DNA of 64,000 nt, from NCBI GenBank assembly GCA_963565915.1, contig OY751493.1, positions 2,976,001 through 3,040,000 on the forward strand, in the 5' to 3' direction. The notes under the pieces are model-generated. The model was not told where the DNA came from, made no database searches, and was given only the letters and a program-made list of their open reading frames with translations. Shown here piece by piece: positions 43,351 to 53,804 of the stretch. The stretch is from Entoloma clypeatum. Lineage: Eukaryota > Basidiomycota > Agaricomycetes > Agaricales > Entolomataceae. Positions within the stretch are counted from its first letter, which is position 1. Each line of letters begins with the position of its first letter. The position numbers and the translations under genes were made by a program.

Positions 43351-45413
43351 AATAGTCCCTCCTTGAGCATTTGGTCGCTGTCCTGCGGCTCGAGTTCCGT
43401 CTCATACCAGGGTAAACGTGACAGGATGTCTGCTTTCGCGTTTGTCTTCCCAGGTACATGTCGCAGTTCAAAGTCATAGTCTTGTAACTTCATCTTCCAG
43501 CGCCTCTGTCGTTGGTTTAGGTCCTGAGGACGCCGGAAATATTCCAGGTTTTTGTGATCGGTTAAGATCTCGAAACGTTCCTTGGCTTCAAGTAGATAAT
43601 GTCGCCAGTCCTTCAGTGCTTCCATGACTGCCAAGAGTTCCTTGTCATATATCTCGTAATTCTGTTCGGCTGCGGACATGGTCCGCGACAAGAACGCGAT
43701 AGGATGCCACTTGTCGTCTTGTTTCTGTGAAAGTACCGCTCCAATTGCATAACCTGATGCATCGGTTTCGACCCTGAACTGTCCATCCGGTTTGGGCAAT
43801 GCCAAGACTGGTGCCGTCGTGATTGCCCGTATGAGACCTTCAAATGCTTCTTGCGCCGCTGGTCCCCATGTGAATGCTGTATTTCCTGTAAGTGTTGTAA
43901 GTGGCTTTGCGATGTTTGAGTATCCTTCAATGAAGCGTCGATAAAAATTGGCAAATCCCAGGAACCTCTGGACTTCCTTTTTTGATGTGGGTACTCGCCA
44001 GTTCCGGATTGTGTCCACCTTTTTGGTTTCCATCTCAACACGTCCTTCTCCAACGACATATCCCAATATGGGGCATTTCGTTACTTCCCAAAGACACTTC
44101 TTCTCCTTTAAGAACAGGTCATTGTCTGACAGAATCTGCAAGATCTCTTCGGTGTTCCGGGCGAGTTCTTCCTTGGTTTTACCAATAACCACTATGTCAT
44201 CCATGTAAATCACACAGATGCGCCGACGAATCTGATCCCTGAATAGGCTGGCCATCATCCGCGAGAACGTTCCCGGGGAGTTGCAGAGACCGAAAAACAT
44301 GACCAATGGTTCAAACAATCCTCGGCTGGTCAGGAAGGCGGCTTTCCATTCGTCACCCTTCTTGATCCGCACGTTATTGTATCCCCACATGATGTCCATT
44401 TTGTTGAAGTAGACTGCGTCCTTCAATACATCCAAGAGGTCGCTGATGCGTGGGAGTGGGAATTTGTCCTTAACCGTGAATTTATTGACCGTGCGATAAT
44501 CCTGTACCAATCGTTTGGAACCGTCTTTCTTGTTAATGAAGAAGCAGGGTGATGCATAAGGGGATTTGGACGGTCGGATCTTTCCGGTTGCCAGGCCTTC
44601 ATCAATGAATTCGTCCAGTTCTTCTTGCTCCTTTTGGGTCATAGGATACGTGTTTCCTCCTAGCTCCTTTGGTGCGTCCGGTGTAAGTTCGATGCCGTGG
44701 TCCCATTCTCTTTCCTTTGGGATCTTGTCAAAGTTTTCTTTTTCAAAGAGATGGGCAAAACGTTCAACGTATGAGGGTCGTTTGGTTGTGGGAGGTGGTG
44801 TGGGAGTAACTGCTTCCAATATGGGGTCTCTGGGCTTCCATTTCTGATCCGATTTCTTGGGCGCGTCCTTGTCTCGTACTTCCACCATGCGAACCCGATG
44901 TTTGCGACCATTAAGGTTAACCCTGAAATCCGAGTGTTTGGTTTGACATGTTGATGGGCACCGGTTGAATGTTACAGCGCCGGTCGTCCAATTGATTGTG
45001 GGGTTGTGGTGTACCAACCAGTCATGTCCCAAAAGCATGTCCGTTCTCCCAATGTCCAATACCATTGCTTCCATGGTTTCCTGGTGTGTTCCTAAGTCCA
45101 GCTTGACTTCGGCAAGTTTTTCTGCTTTCTGTTGTCGGTTCGGCGATCCATCCGCATTTAGGATTGATATGGGCTTTATTCCACGTGTGGGAAGGTTCTG
45201 TTCGCGTACTATTCTGGGATGGATACATGTGCGTTCACATCCGCTATCAACCTCGGGTTGAATGGCCTTTGGTCCTCGTCGTGTTTTGATCTGAGCTTGC
45301 AGCTTGATCTCTCGTCGTTTCGGAGGTTTATCTCCCTTGACAATCTTAGTTGACGCAACGGCTCGCTTTGCAGGGATAACATAAGTTATATTGTCTGTAA
45401 CTGCACCAGGCAA
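43351..45413 (-). pseudogene. pol: Gypsy A5 pol 5' part (protease, RT, RNase H)
   Basis: Open from the TTG-initial frame at 45413 to the MITE. Protease [13 protein letters not shown] box [10 protein letters not shown], RNase [16 protein letters not shown] and DHKNLEYF are all intact. Beyond DQMLKEGLF the frame enters the MITE and stops at 43302. Apart from the MITE this pol is nearly identical to A2. Confidence 0.9.
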
Positions 45414-45454
45414 GCGAGTTCGTTTAATGGATAAGGGTCGCGACTTAGCGTCGT

Positions 45455-46318
45455 TTAATCGGACCCTTCGGGAAAATCCTTCTCATCGGTCTCTATGGTG
45501 ATGGTTTCATCATCGGTATCTCCATCAGACACCTTCCTAATCTTTCCAGAGTTCTTCTTCGGCTTGCGGCAGTTGCATGCGATATGTCCTTCTTGGTCGC
45601 AGTTGAAACACTTATGACCATCTTTCTTCTTTGGGGCTTTGCAGTCTTTGGCAAGGTGACCAAAGCGCTGACAGTTGTAGCAACGGGCTACTCCTGCTTT
45701 ATCGATCTCCATGGCTTTGCCTTGACCACCATAAGTGGTGCCCGATCCGGTGCGTGTGTCGCCACCCCCTCGGATGACTAATGCATGTCCCTCCATCTGT
45801 CGTCCCTTGTTTCGGATCTCCTTTGCGTAATCAGTGTACGTCTTGCCATCGCTAGCCACTTGTTCAGAAATTCTGCGGTTGACGTTCTTTTCCAGGATGT
45901 ATTTCCCAGTTTCTTCGCCAAGGTTTGACAGCTTCAAGAGCTCTTCGAATTCGTCCAAGAATTCGTCGATGGTGCGTTTCTCCTGTTTCAGGACTTCCAG
46001 TCTCGCCTTGGCCGCTGCCGACTTGTTGGCAATAGAGAATCACGTAGCGATGTCGTCTGAGAACCCTAACCAGGTGATGTTCTCGCCATCGGTGGCAAGG
46101 TCGTCTAACTTGTTGCTGGCCCAGTGTTTACCAGACCCTTCCATCATGCGGGATAACACCGCAAGAATCTTCTGATCGTCGGACAGGCCCTTCTGGAATC
46201 TGATGTATAATTTGGTGGCTTTCCACCACTCGTCGAAGGTGTGTCTGTCTTTGAACATCCCAGGATCTTTGATGATCTTGGATGTATCCATTGTTTGTAC
46301 TGTCGGTGCTTCTGCCAT
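45455..46318 (-). pseudogene. gag: Gypsy A5 gag with one nonsense codon
   Basis: Same ATG (46318) and layout as A2 gag, with two zinc knuckles ([28 protein letters not shown]). A TGA at 46042-46040 replaces the CGA of A2 in the [10 protein letters not shown] segment, the same codon lost in A3. There is also a 6-bp shortening in the acidic tail ([11 protein letters not shown] against [13 protein letters not shown]). Only about the first 92 residues could be made. Confidence 0.88.
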
Positions 46319-47095
46319 GTCTAGAACCTGCGGAGTAGGAGAGGTGTCGGATTGTTGGGATGAAGATGGGGTTCGGGATACAGGTAGGGGTTGAAAATCA
46401 GTCCCTGTTCTAGGCGTCTGTTCGGTATCTGACTGCGCGGAGTCAAAAGTAAATTCGTCAGGGGACTCGTCGGCGGAATCGGTGGCAAAACGTTCGGGTA
46501 TTTCCTCTGTAGATCTCTAAGGAATCTCTGTTCCTGCGCGTCTGTTGGTCGCGAGAAGGGGTCAAGTCTCTCGTTTCGTGCCCAACGGTTGTACTCGGTC
46601 TGTTGCTCGTCGGTGGTGAAGTGGGCGTAGATCTGCTGCTTCGAGTAAGACGTGGTGATGTGGCTCTGGGACGTCTCGATGTGAGCGTCCTAATCAATCT
46701 TCTGATAACGGTTGTCTGGACACCGATAAACTCTCTGATCTCTGTGATCCGACCTGTCTGAGGTCCTTCTTGAACGCGAAAGCTTTCAAGTTCGTTCTGT
46801 CGGGCGTTGTAACGCGCGATCTGGTGTTGCCGAGCAAGATGGATGCTCTCTGCTATCTCGCCGTGGGGGCGATGCTCGTCGTTGTCTAGTTCTTCGTCAA
46901 GCACCTGCTGTAGGATGCGACGGATCTCCGATTCGATGTACTGCTGGATGAGTGTAAAATCGATACTGTCTCGAGGACTTAGCTCCTCCTGTCGGGCTTC
47001 TGGCGTGCTGAATGGGTTACTGGTGAAGTCTTCAAAGAAGTGCGACGTCTTGACTCGTCTGGTAGTTGCTCTCTTCGCTCTGGGCGAACCTAACG
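46319..47095 (-). pseudogene. ATG-less upstream frame of gypsy A5, frameshifted
   Basis: It aligns with the A2 upstream frame but a 1-bp deletion (a run of G near 46497) shifts it after NRDSLEIYRGNT. There is no in-frame ATG here either. The primer-binding AGATTTAGCAA is kept at 47096-47106. Confidence 0.5.
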
Positions 47096-47108
47096 AGATT
47101 TAGCAACT

Positions 47109-47483
47109 TGTTATGCGTAACAAACCGTTCCAAGGTTCGGGCAGAGTATGCAGGAAGATGGAAAGGCGAAGAGCAATGTGATTGCTAAATCTAAGGAATG
47201 TAGCTATGGTACATGAGGTTTATATAGTACTGACTATGAGCGGTAGCGAATGAGTCAGTAACTGCGGAAGGCAGTGCGCATGAGTAAGGCGACTGCGGAA
47301 GGCTATGCACTAATGAGTAAGCTGACTGCGGAATGAGTCAGACAGCTGCGGAAAGCGAGTCAGCGCGGGAGCGAAGTATACTAAAGGAAATAAAGTATAA
47401 TACGATATGTGTAAGCGGGGGCCGATGAGTAAAAGTGAAAAGGTACAGTAAGTGTATACGTCCGTAGTCGTTAGTCCGTAACA
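47109..47483 (-). repeat. 5' LTR of gypsy A5
   Basis: 375 bp, same family ends. GGGGG follows. It contains the TATATAAA and AGATTTAGCAA elements on the minus strand, as in A2. Confidence 0.9.
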
Positions 47484-47488
47484 GGGGG

Positions 47489-47989
47489 TAATCAAGGACA
47501 AGATCGTACGCTTCAGGTGTGGCACAGGGGGTGATTCGATCGTACAGTTTGTTGAAGCGTGGCGAGCGACCCTCAAACGACTTCAGGGAATGCCATGGGA
47601 CTTCACGGACTTTGACCTTACTCATCATTTCATCGACAATCTTCTGCAAGTCGAATCTTATTGTGAAGTCTGTAAACTTGTCTATGACGGTTTTGATATG
47701 TGGCCACCAGTCTATCACCACATTGAATCCCTAGCTACGAAGGTACTAGCTATCGATATATGCAACCGCCATCTACTGTACACCCTGATCCTCATCAATC
47801 CCAACGTGCTACCTGTTCTACCGCCACCGCGAATATCCCAGCTGTCCCCAACACCTCCATCACGCCGACTGTGACCGCGGCCACAGGCCCGGTTCCACGA
47901 AACCGCAATATGGTCTGCTCAATGTGCGGCGCTGTAGGCCACTTACATGAACATTGTATCGCTCCGAATGGAGGCAACCCGAACAATGT
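47489..47989 (+). pseudogene. gag: Copia E gag, C-terminal piece with zinc knuckle
   Basis: After removing A5 and one GGGGG the frame continues (VIKDKIVRFRCGTGGD; FVEAWRATLKRLQGMPWDF; HHFIDNLLQVESY). Near 47752 the frame shifts by an apparent extra AT in an ATATAT run. The second part ends in a CCHC knuckle CSMCGAVGHLHEHC (about 47920-47961). The frame runs into the 760-bp insert at 47990. Confidence 0.75.
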
Positions 47990-48749
47990 CAAGTGTTAAG
48001 TAGGTGAAAACATCGGAGCTTCGTCAGAGTCCATCGGAGGTCAGACGTAGGACTGAGACCAGAGCGGAACTCCGGAAATGTGGAGGAACGATGAAGGGGA
48101 GGGACGTGGCTTCAATGTATGTGTTGTGCCGCCGTTTGTTGGATAAGGTGTCCCAATTTCAAGAGGTCAGAGGAGAGGTCGGAGGTGCGGAGGTCAGAGG
48201 AGAGATCTCGGTGAGAGACACATTGATGTGGAAGTGGTCGGATGACGTCGGAGTTGTGACTTGGACACAGTACTGAGCTCATCGAAGGGTAACGATGGAG
48301 GAAGAGCAGTAGATGAGGATGTCGTCGGCGTATTGTACCACAGCGAGGATCTCTGGCATGAATGGGGAGTAGAGGAGTGAACTTTGTTGATATTCGAACT
48401 GAGGAACTACAGGTATAGTACGAGCTTAAATATCTAAATGTGATTACTTTACGGAGATGGTCGGAGTAGGTCCGGAGTTGTGGCGTAAGTTGCCAGCGAC
48501 TGTAACAAACATTGGAGATGTCGGTCAATGGACCATGCGGAAAAGGCGATGCATACTGTAAGTAAATGGGAATATGAATATGAAATGCATGAAGGCATGG
48601 AGTTATGAATATGAAATGCACGATGGCAACGTGCGGAGATGCGGAGGTAACGGATGTCTGGAATGTCAGAGGACGATCAGAGTGGATTGGAGATTCGGAG
48701 ACAGATATAACATCAAGGGCCTAAGTCTAGGCCGGAGATGAGAACATGC
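47990..48749. mobile_element. 760-bp insert of unknown class in copia E
   Basis: It is flanked by CAATGT on both sides (47984-47989 and 48750-48755). Removing the insert plus one copy puts gag and pol of copia E in one continuous frame, so this is an insertion, not a spacer. The ends are not inverted repeats, do not read TG...CA, and have no poly(A). On the minus strand about 48290-48420 a short frame reads AVVQYADDILIYCSS, resembling a reverse-transcriptase catalytic box of the LINE type (YADD). It may be a truncated retrosequence. The rest is GGAG/CGGAG-rich with no clear gene. Confidence 0.55.
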
Positions 48750-48755
48750 CAATGT

Positions 48756-51700
48756 TGCGATGGACCTTGAGTTACCTACTTCTCCTACACCTGAAGAGCC
48801 TCATCTACCAGATGTTACCCCTACGACAGTTACCGAAGCCACAGTAGACCACCATATTGTACCTCCTTCCCCTGAATCCGATATCGTTGTCTACTACCCC
48901 ACGTGTGAACCGATCCTGCCACCTAATACCGTGTTCATGGCAGCCCCGTTTCTCGACCTCGAGCATGCACTGAGTCCAATTGCCTTCCTGACGATCAAGG
49001 ACCAGTACAACTCCGTCTTGGATTCGGCGGCCTCTTCGCATATATTCCGCAACAGGAGCCTCTTCTGGACGTACCATCCGGAACAAGCAACACCAGTCGG
49101 AACTGCGAATTGTGGTGTTCTGAACACATTGGCTTGTGGTGAAGTGCGCTTCCGGGCAACGCTGGGAGGCAGGAAGATTACAATTGTGCTAATGGACTGC
49201 TTACACGCTCCGGATGTCCCTATCAACCTCCTCTCCGTCGGGAGCTTCCAGGAGAAAGAGATACATGTCCATTTCCTTCCGAGTGGAACCACCATTGACT
49301 TTCCCTTACCATCTGGGGAACTAGTCCCTCTGCATGCCACCTTCCTCCATCGACTTTCGTTCTTAGCTTGTGATTTTCTACTCCCACCGAAACCGGTAGC
49401 GTTGGTAGCCCCCACGATACCCAACCCTGACGAGACCACCTTCATCCTGGTTGCGGAGACGTTCCATCTTTGGCACTGGTGTTTGGGCCACGCGAATGCG
49501 GATACTACGCGGGAGGTACTCACGAAGAGTCTTGTCAAGGGTATTACATTCACTGGGCCTAGCGAACGTAATCGGTGCATTTCTTGCATCATCGGGAAGT
49601 GCCCACAACAACCATTCATTACGCACAACAGACGCGCGGCACACCCAGGTGATCTCCTGCATATGGATATCTGTGGTCCTTTCCCGATGTGTTCACCGGC
49701 CAGCAATACTTACTTCATCAGCATTCTGGACTCTTACACACATTTTGGGTTTACATACCCACTATCCAAGAAGAGCCAGACTTACGACAAGTACCTCCTT
49801 GTTGAGTCTGCGGTGGAACATCAGACAGGTTCATTAGTCAAGTCCATCCATTGTGATGGTGCCTTGGAATTTATCAAGGGCCTACTGGGGAATCATTTCA
49901 GCAAAAAGGGAATTTTGGTCCAACAGACAGTCCCTTATGCACATGCTCAGAACAGTTTGGCAGAACGCTTCATACGCACGCTCACCGATGGTGTCCAGGC
50001 ACTCCTAGCCGATTCCGGCCTACCAGATACCTTCTACATGGATGCTGTCACCACCATCCAATATCTTTGCAATCGACTCCCATCCAAGGCCTTACCGCCT
50101 GACGTTACCCCGCATGAACTCTACAGAGGTAGCAAACCGGATCTCTCCCACCTGCGCGCATGGGGGTGCAGGTGTTGGGCATTCGTACCCCTGGAGAAAC
50201 GTACCCCAGGTAGTCCACGACGTTTCGAGGCGATATTCCTAGGTTACAAGGAGAACGGAATTGGTTGGTGTGTCAGGGCGACAGAAGATGGTGCCTATCA
50301 TTTCTCTAGAGATGTGATCTTTGATGAGAATGACCGAGGTAAGTTGCGATGTTCGCCGTTGGTCTACAACCCCCACCAAAAGTGCCAACTTCCTCATCCC
50401 CACGGCCAACTCATGTCCGTATCGCTCCTCCCTCTATTCCTGAGACTATACAGGCTCGTCGAACCTCCAAACCCACTGCTGCGCATGACGACTTCCTAGC
50501 CCTTCTAGCCTCCACACCTCCATCATCTGACATCCACGATGATACATATGAACTTTTGGCCATCCTGGAGCAGAAGTGTTATGCTTCATTCCCAGACTCC
50601 ACGCACTTTTCACGCACCTTCGATCTCTCAAAACCTCCAGACAACTCTCAAGAGGCACTTGCCCGCCCAGACTCGGCTACTTGGGATTCGGCGATGCACC
50701 GTGAATTCAATAGCCTGATCGAGCGTGAGGTATTTGAGCCAGCGACCCTCCCCGCAGGCTGCAAGGCCATTGGCATACGGTGGTGTTACACTTACAAGTA
50801 CCATCCTGACAGTTCAATCATAGTCGGCAAGGAGAAAGCACGCCTAGTGGCATTGGGATTCCTCCAGGGACTAGAGGATTACGGAGGACATATGCACCGG
50901 TCACTCGCTTGAGCAGCCTTAGGATTGTTCTAGCGTTTGCCACGAGCAAAGGATGGTTTATACTCACTTACGATGTGAAAACCGCCTTCCTGAATGCACC
51001 ACTGTCGCACATCATCTATTGCAAGGTCATACCGGGCTGCCCTCTTCCCGGCACTGGACCGGAGCACAATTGCATGTTGGTGAAGCGTGCAGTTTATGGA
51101 CTACGTCAATCGTCTCGAGAGTTCTACCTCCTACTTCGGGCTATCCTTGAAGAACTCGGCTTCGTTCCGTGTGAAATAGATCAGGCTGTCTTCGTTGTGC
51201 ATTACACAAAACCACCGCACCCGTCGATACCCATGCCCACCACTGGTGAAGACCTCACCATAATCATGCCGGTCCATGTCAACGATGGTCTGGTTGCAAC
51301 TAACTCGCTCGAATTGCATAACTGGGTGATACAGCGGATGAACGAACATATAGAGGTGATCAACCAAGGACCCGTGTCCCTCTACCTAGGTATTTGGATC
51401 ACGCGCGACCTCAATGCGCGGAAACTTTGGCTTTCGCAATGACCTTTCATCGTTGATCTACTCACCGCAAACAACCTCATGAATGTGCACGTCTCCCCGG
51501 TGCCCCTACGCCACCCCCTCCATGCCTTACCACCAGCACCACCTAATGCCCTACCAGACATCCCTGATAGTGAGCTGAAAGTCAGCTATCAACGGCTAGT
51601 CAGGTCCCTCCTGTACCTTGCCATTTGCACTCGCCCCGACATATCCTATGCTGCATCTGCACTTGGACAATTCAACTCCAATCCCACCCGCGCCCACATG

Positions 51701-51837
51701 CTAGCGGCCAAAGGTGTTTTATGCTACCTTCGAGGTACACTCAATTACGCGCTCGAATTCAATTTCGATCAACAACCGGTTGGACCACCGGACTCACCTT
51801 TCCTTCCAAGGGACTGTGGCTTCTCAGATGCTGATTG
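48756..51837 (+). pseudogene. pol: Copia E pol (protease, integrase, RT, start of RNase H), degraded
   Basis: Frame 1 (to 50499) has the protease-like motif VLDSAASSHIF (Asp-Ser-Ala where Asp-Ser-Gly is usual). The integrase has HHCC (HLWHWCLGHAN...CISCIIGKC) and a D-D-E core (HMDICGPF, IHCDGALEF, NSLAERFIRTL). A frameshift near 50370 leads to the RT N terminus (ATWDSAMHREFNSLIE; KARLVALGFLQG), and a second near 50900 to the RT core (LTYDVKTAFLNAPLS; AVYGLRQSSREFY). The catalytic box reads VHVNDGLVA, with Asn for the second Asp. A stop at 51440 and the D2 insertion at 51838 (FSDAD of RNase H) follow. It is inactive. Confidence 0.85.
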
Positions 51838-52149
51838 TGTTGAAACTTTTCCATCACATAGATTAGATTAGATTAGATTACATCATGTGACCATTTACAT
51901 ATCTTCAATTACATACTTATTTGGTTGGTACAAACAGTAGCATGGTATATAAGACCAGGAAACTGTCAATGTCAAAAAGTTGTCTCTTGACTCTTAACCA
52001 GCTCCATTGCTCTCATCAGCCTCAACCGCTCTCACCAGCCTCACCCTCCCAAACCATGTAAGTGGCTAGAACGGTTAAGTAGAGTACTTCCACACTGTAG
52101 CTGTGTTGCTCAGTATGCCTGTGGCTGGCACCCAGGTGGAACTTCAACA
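51838..52149 (+). repeat. 5' LTR of copia D2
   Basis: 312 bp, TGTTGAAAC...CTTCAACA, same length as 62074-62385 and differing at about eight sites. Four GATTA units near the start. TATA box TATATAAG at 51946-51953. Confidence 0.9.
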
Positions 52150-52161
52150 GGTTATGGGCCC
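52150..52161 (+). promoter_or_regulatory. Copia D2 primer-binding site
   Basis: GGTTATGGGCCC directly after the LTR, the same motif as Drosophila copia. It is complementary to the anticodon arm of initiator tRNA-Met. The leader 52162-52520 follows without genes. Confidence 0.65.
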
Positions 52162-52520
52162 CGGATAGCAGAGGGACTTGGGAACGCTGGCAACAGCAAG
52201 TACCTGCCCACTCTACCCTGGTTTACAGAAGAACTGATCGCAAGATCTAGGTTCTGAGTCATACTTCTTCACATATGAACCTGGGAACGTCATTACGACA
52301 AGTACCTGTCATGAAGCGTCTCTAAAGGGGATTGGCTTAGTACACATCATGTGGAAACGTCGATCGTATCTCACACACTTCTGACATAATAAGGGTTTTT
52401 TCCACGACCACTATTCCTGAAGGGAATATGTCATGAGAAATCATTTATTTGTTTTCTCTAAAATCAAATTCATATAAGCACATCACTGATTGGGAAAACT
52501 CTTTTTAGATTCATTAAAAA

Positions 52521-53804
52521 ATGTCTACCTCCCGCTCTGCCCTTGACTCCATCACCGTCTTTGACGGAATCGACTACCAAAGCTGGGCCGAAAAAATGAA
52601 ATCCTATCTCCTCCATCAAGGAGTCTGGCGCATCGTATCTGGTGACATTGAGCGCCCTGACATCGCCGACTTTACGGTCACGGTCTCCACCCCTGCCTCC
52701 GCCACCTCCACATCTGCAACCCAACCTCCGGTGATCACCACCACCGTCGACCAACCTAGCTTCCACAAAGAAAGAAAGTTCTGGATCAGGGACGACGACA
52801 TGGCTCTGGGTTCCATCCGCCTCAAAGTCTCCGAGGCAATCAGGAGGCACATCAAGGACGCCAAGTCCTCAAAAGACGCCTGGACATCACTGAAGGACGC
52901 CTATTCAAAGGTCTCCCCCGCCACCATATTTGGTGATTTCAAAGCCGCAGCCTCTTTCAAACTGTCTGGTCGGGACCCTGTGCCAGAAATCGAGCACCTT
53001 GGGTCACTCTTCGCTCGCCTTAGTGACTCAAAATTTGTTGTGCCTGACCTGATGCAGGCTATGATCTTGGCAAGTGCAATTCCTGATGCTTGGTCGTCTC
53101 TCTCCACTGCCCTCTTTCAGGTCTACGACGCCGACGACTTCACATGGCAGGCCGTCACTGACAGCATTGTTTCAGAATACAGGCACAAGTATGCGATAGG
53201 GTCTACTCGGGCGTCCAACGAGCAGGCCCGGAAAATCTCCAGGACTAAGCGAAAGGGGCAAGACCCCAAATGGGAAAAGCAGACAGCGCCGAGTACCTCG
53301 CGGAACAACGCTGACGAGCAGCCCAACTCAACCGACCCAAGTACCGCTTCTGAAAAGAAGAATGGAAAGGGACGCTGGCGCAACCAGAAGAAGTGCGCCA
53401 ACAATGCAGACAACGACTCCGACCACGCTGAGGAGATGGTTGAGTTCATTGCACCCGCCATCGAACAACTCCCTCGTCGATCTGCTCCTTGTCCTCTCCC
53501 TCCTCGTCATGCACCTGCCTTCACCACTATAACAGGCCACGGGAAAACTTCGAGTACCGCGCAGCCTGAGTTGGAATGAATGCAGTCACTCCTGCAACGC
53601 ATGAACCCGCCTCCCTCTCAGTACATCGGGCTTCCTTCAGGCAAGCCGTCAGCGTGGAAAAAGAACAAGAAGGTGAGAAAACTCGCTTGAGAAATCGGTG
53701 CCAGACCCTCTGGGTCAAACCTTCGTATCCTGGATACCATCATTCCAGACATCGACGAAAGGCCAGCTAAACAGCGTTGAGTTACTCCGCTGATAGACCA
53801 ATCG
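52521..53804 (+). pseudogene. gag: Copia D2 gag, three nonsense codons
   Basis: ATG at 52521 (MSTSRSALDSITVFDG). The Gag core is nearly identical to D1 (SWAEKMKSYLLHQG; FKAAASFKLSG), with a basic, Asn/Ser-rich C-terminal region. TGA codons at 53577, 53688 and 53778 stand where D1 has CGA, and there is a 3-nt insertion near 53670. In D1 the same frame runs through into protease without a stop, so gag and pol form one polyprotein in this family. Confidence 0.88.

Larger units (their letters stand above)
40791..47483 (-). mobile_element. Gypsy A5, full-length chromovirus with a small MITE in pol
   Basis: 6693 bp. LTRs at 40791-41160 and 47109-47483; GGGGG duplication at 40786-40790 and 47484-47488. 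It contains all A-family parts in the same order as A2. It is disabled by a 119-bp insertion in pol, a TGA in gag and a 1-bp deletion in the upstream frame. The LTRs differ by a few substitutions and a short indel near 47444, so it is young but older than A2. Confidence 0.92.
34079..51837 (+). mobile_element. Copia E, 5' part carrying gypsy B2, gypsy A5, a 760-bp insert and copia D2
   Basis: 5' LTR (34079-34238), PBS, then one gag-pol frame distributed over 34360-34465, 39856-40790, 47489-47989 and 48756-51837. Each break is flanked by a target duplication of the inserted element. The element entered gypsy C at AATGC (34074-34078). Its 3' end (RNase H and LTR) is at 61386-62073 in inverted orientation. 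Confidence 0.88.

Noticed and set aside
48112..48621. 169-codon minus-strand frame
   Set aside because: Not the frame that holds the YADD-like box; His/Ser-rich with no domain, probably chance.
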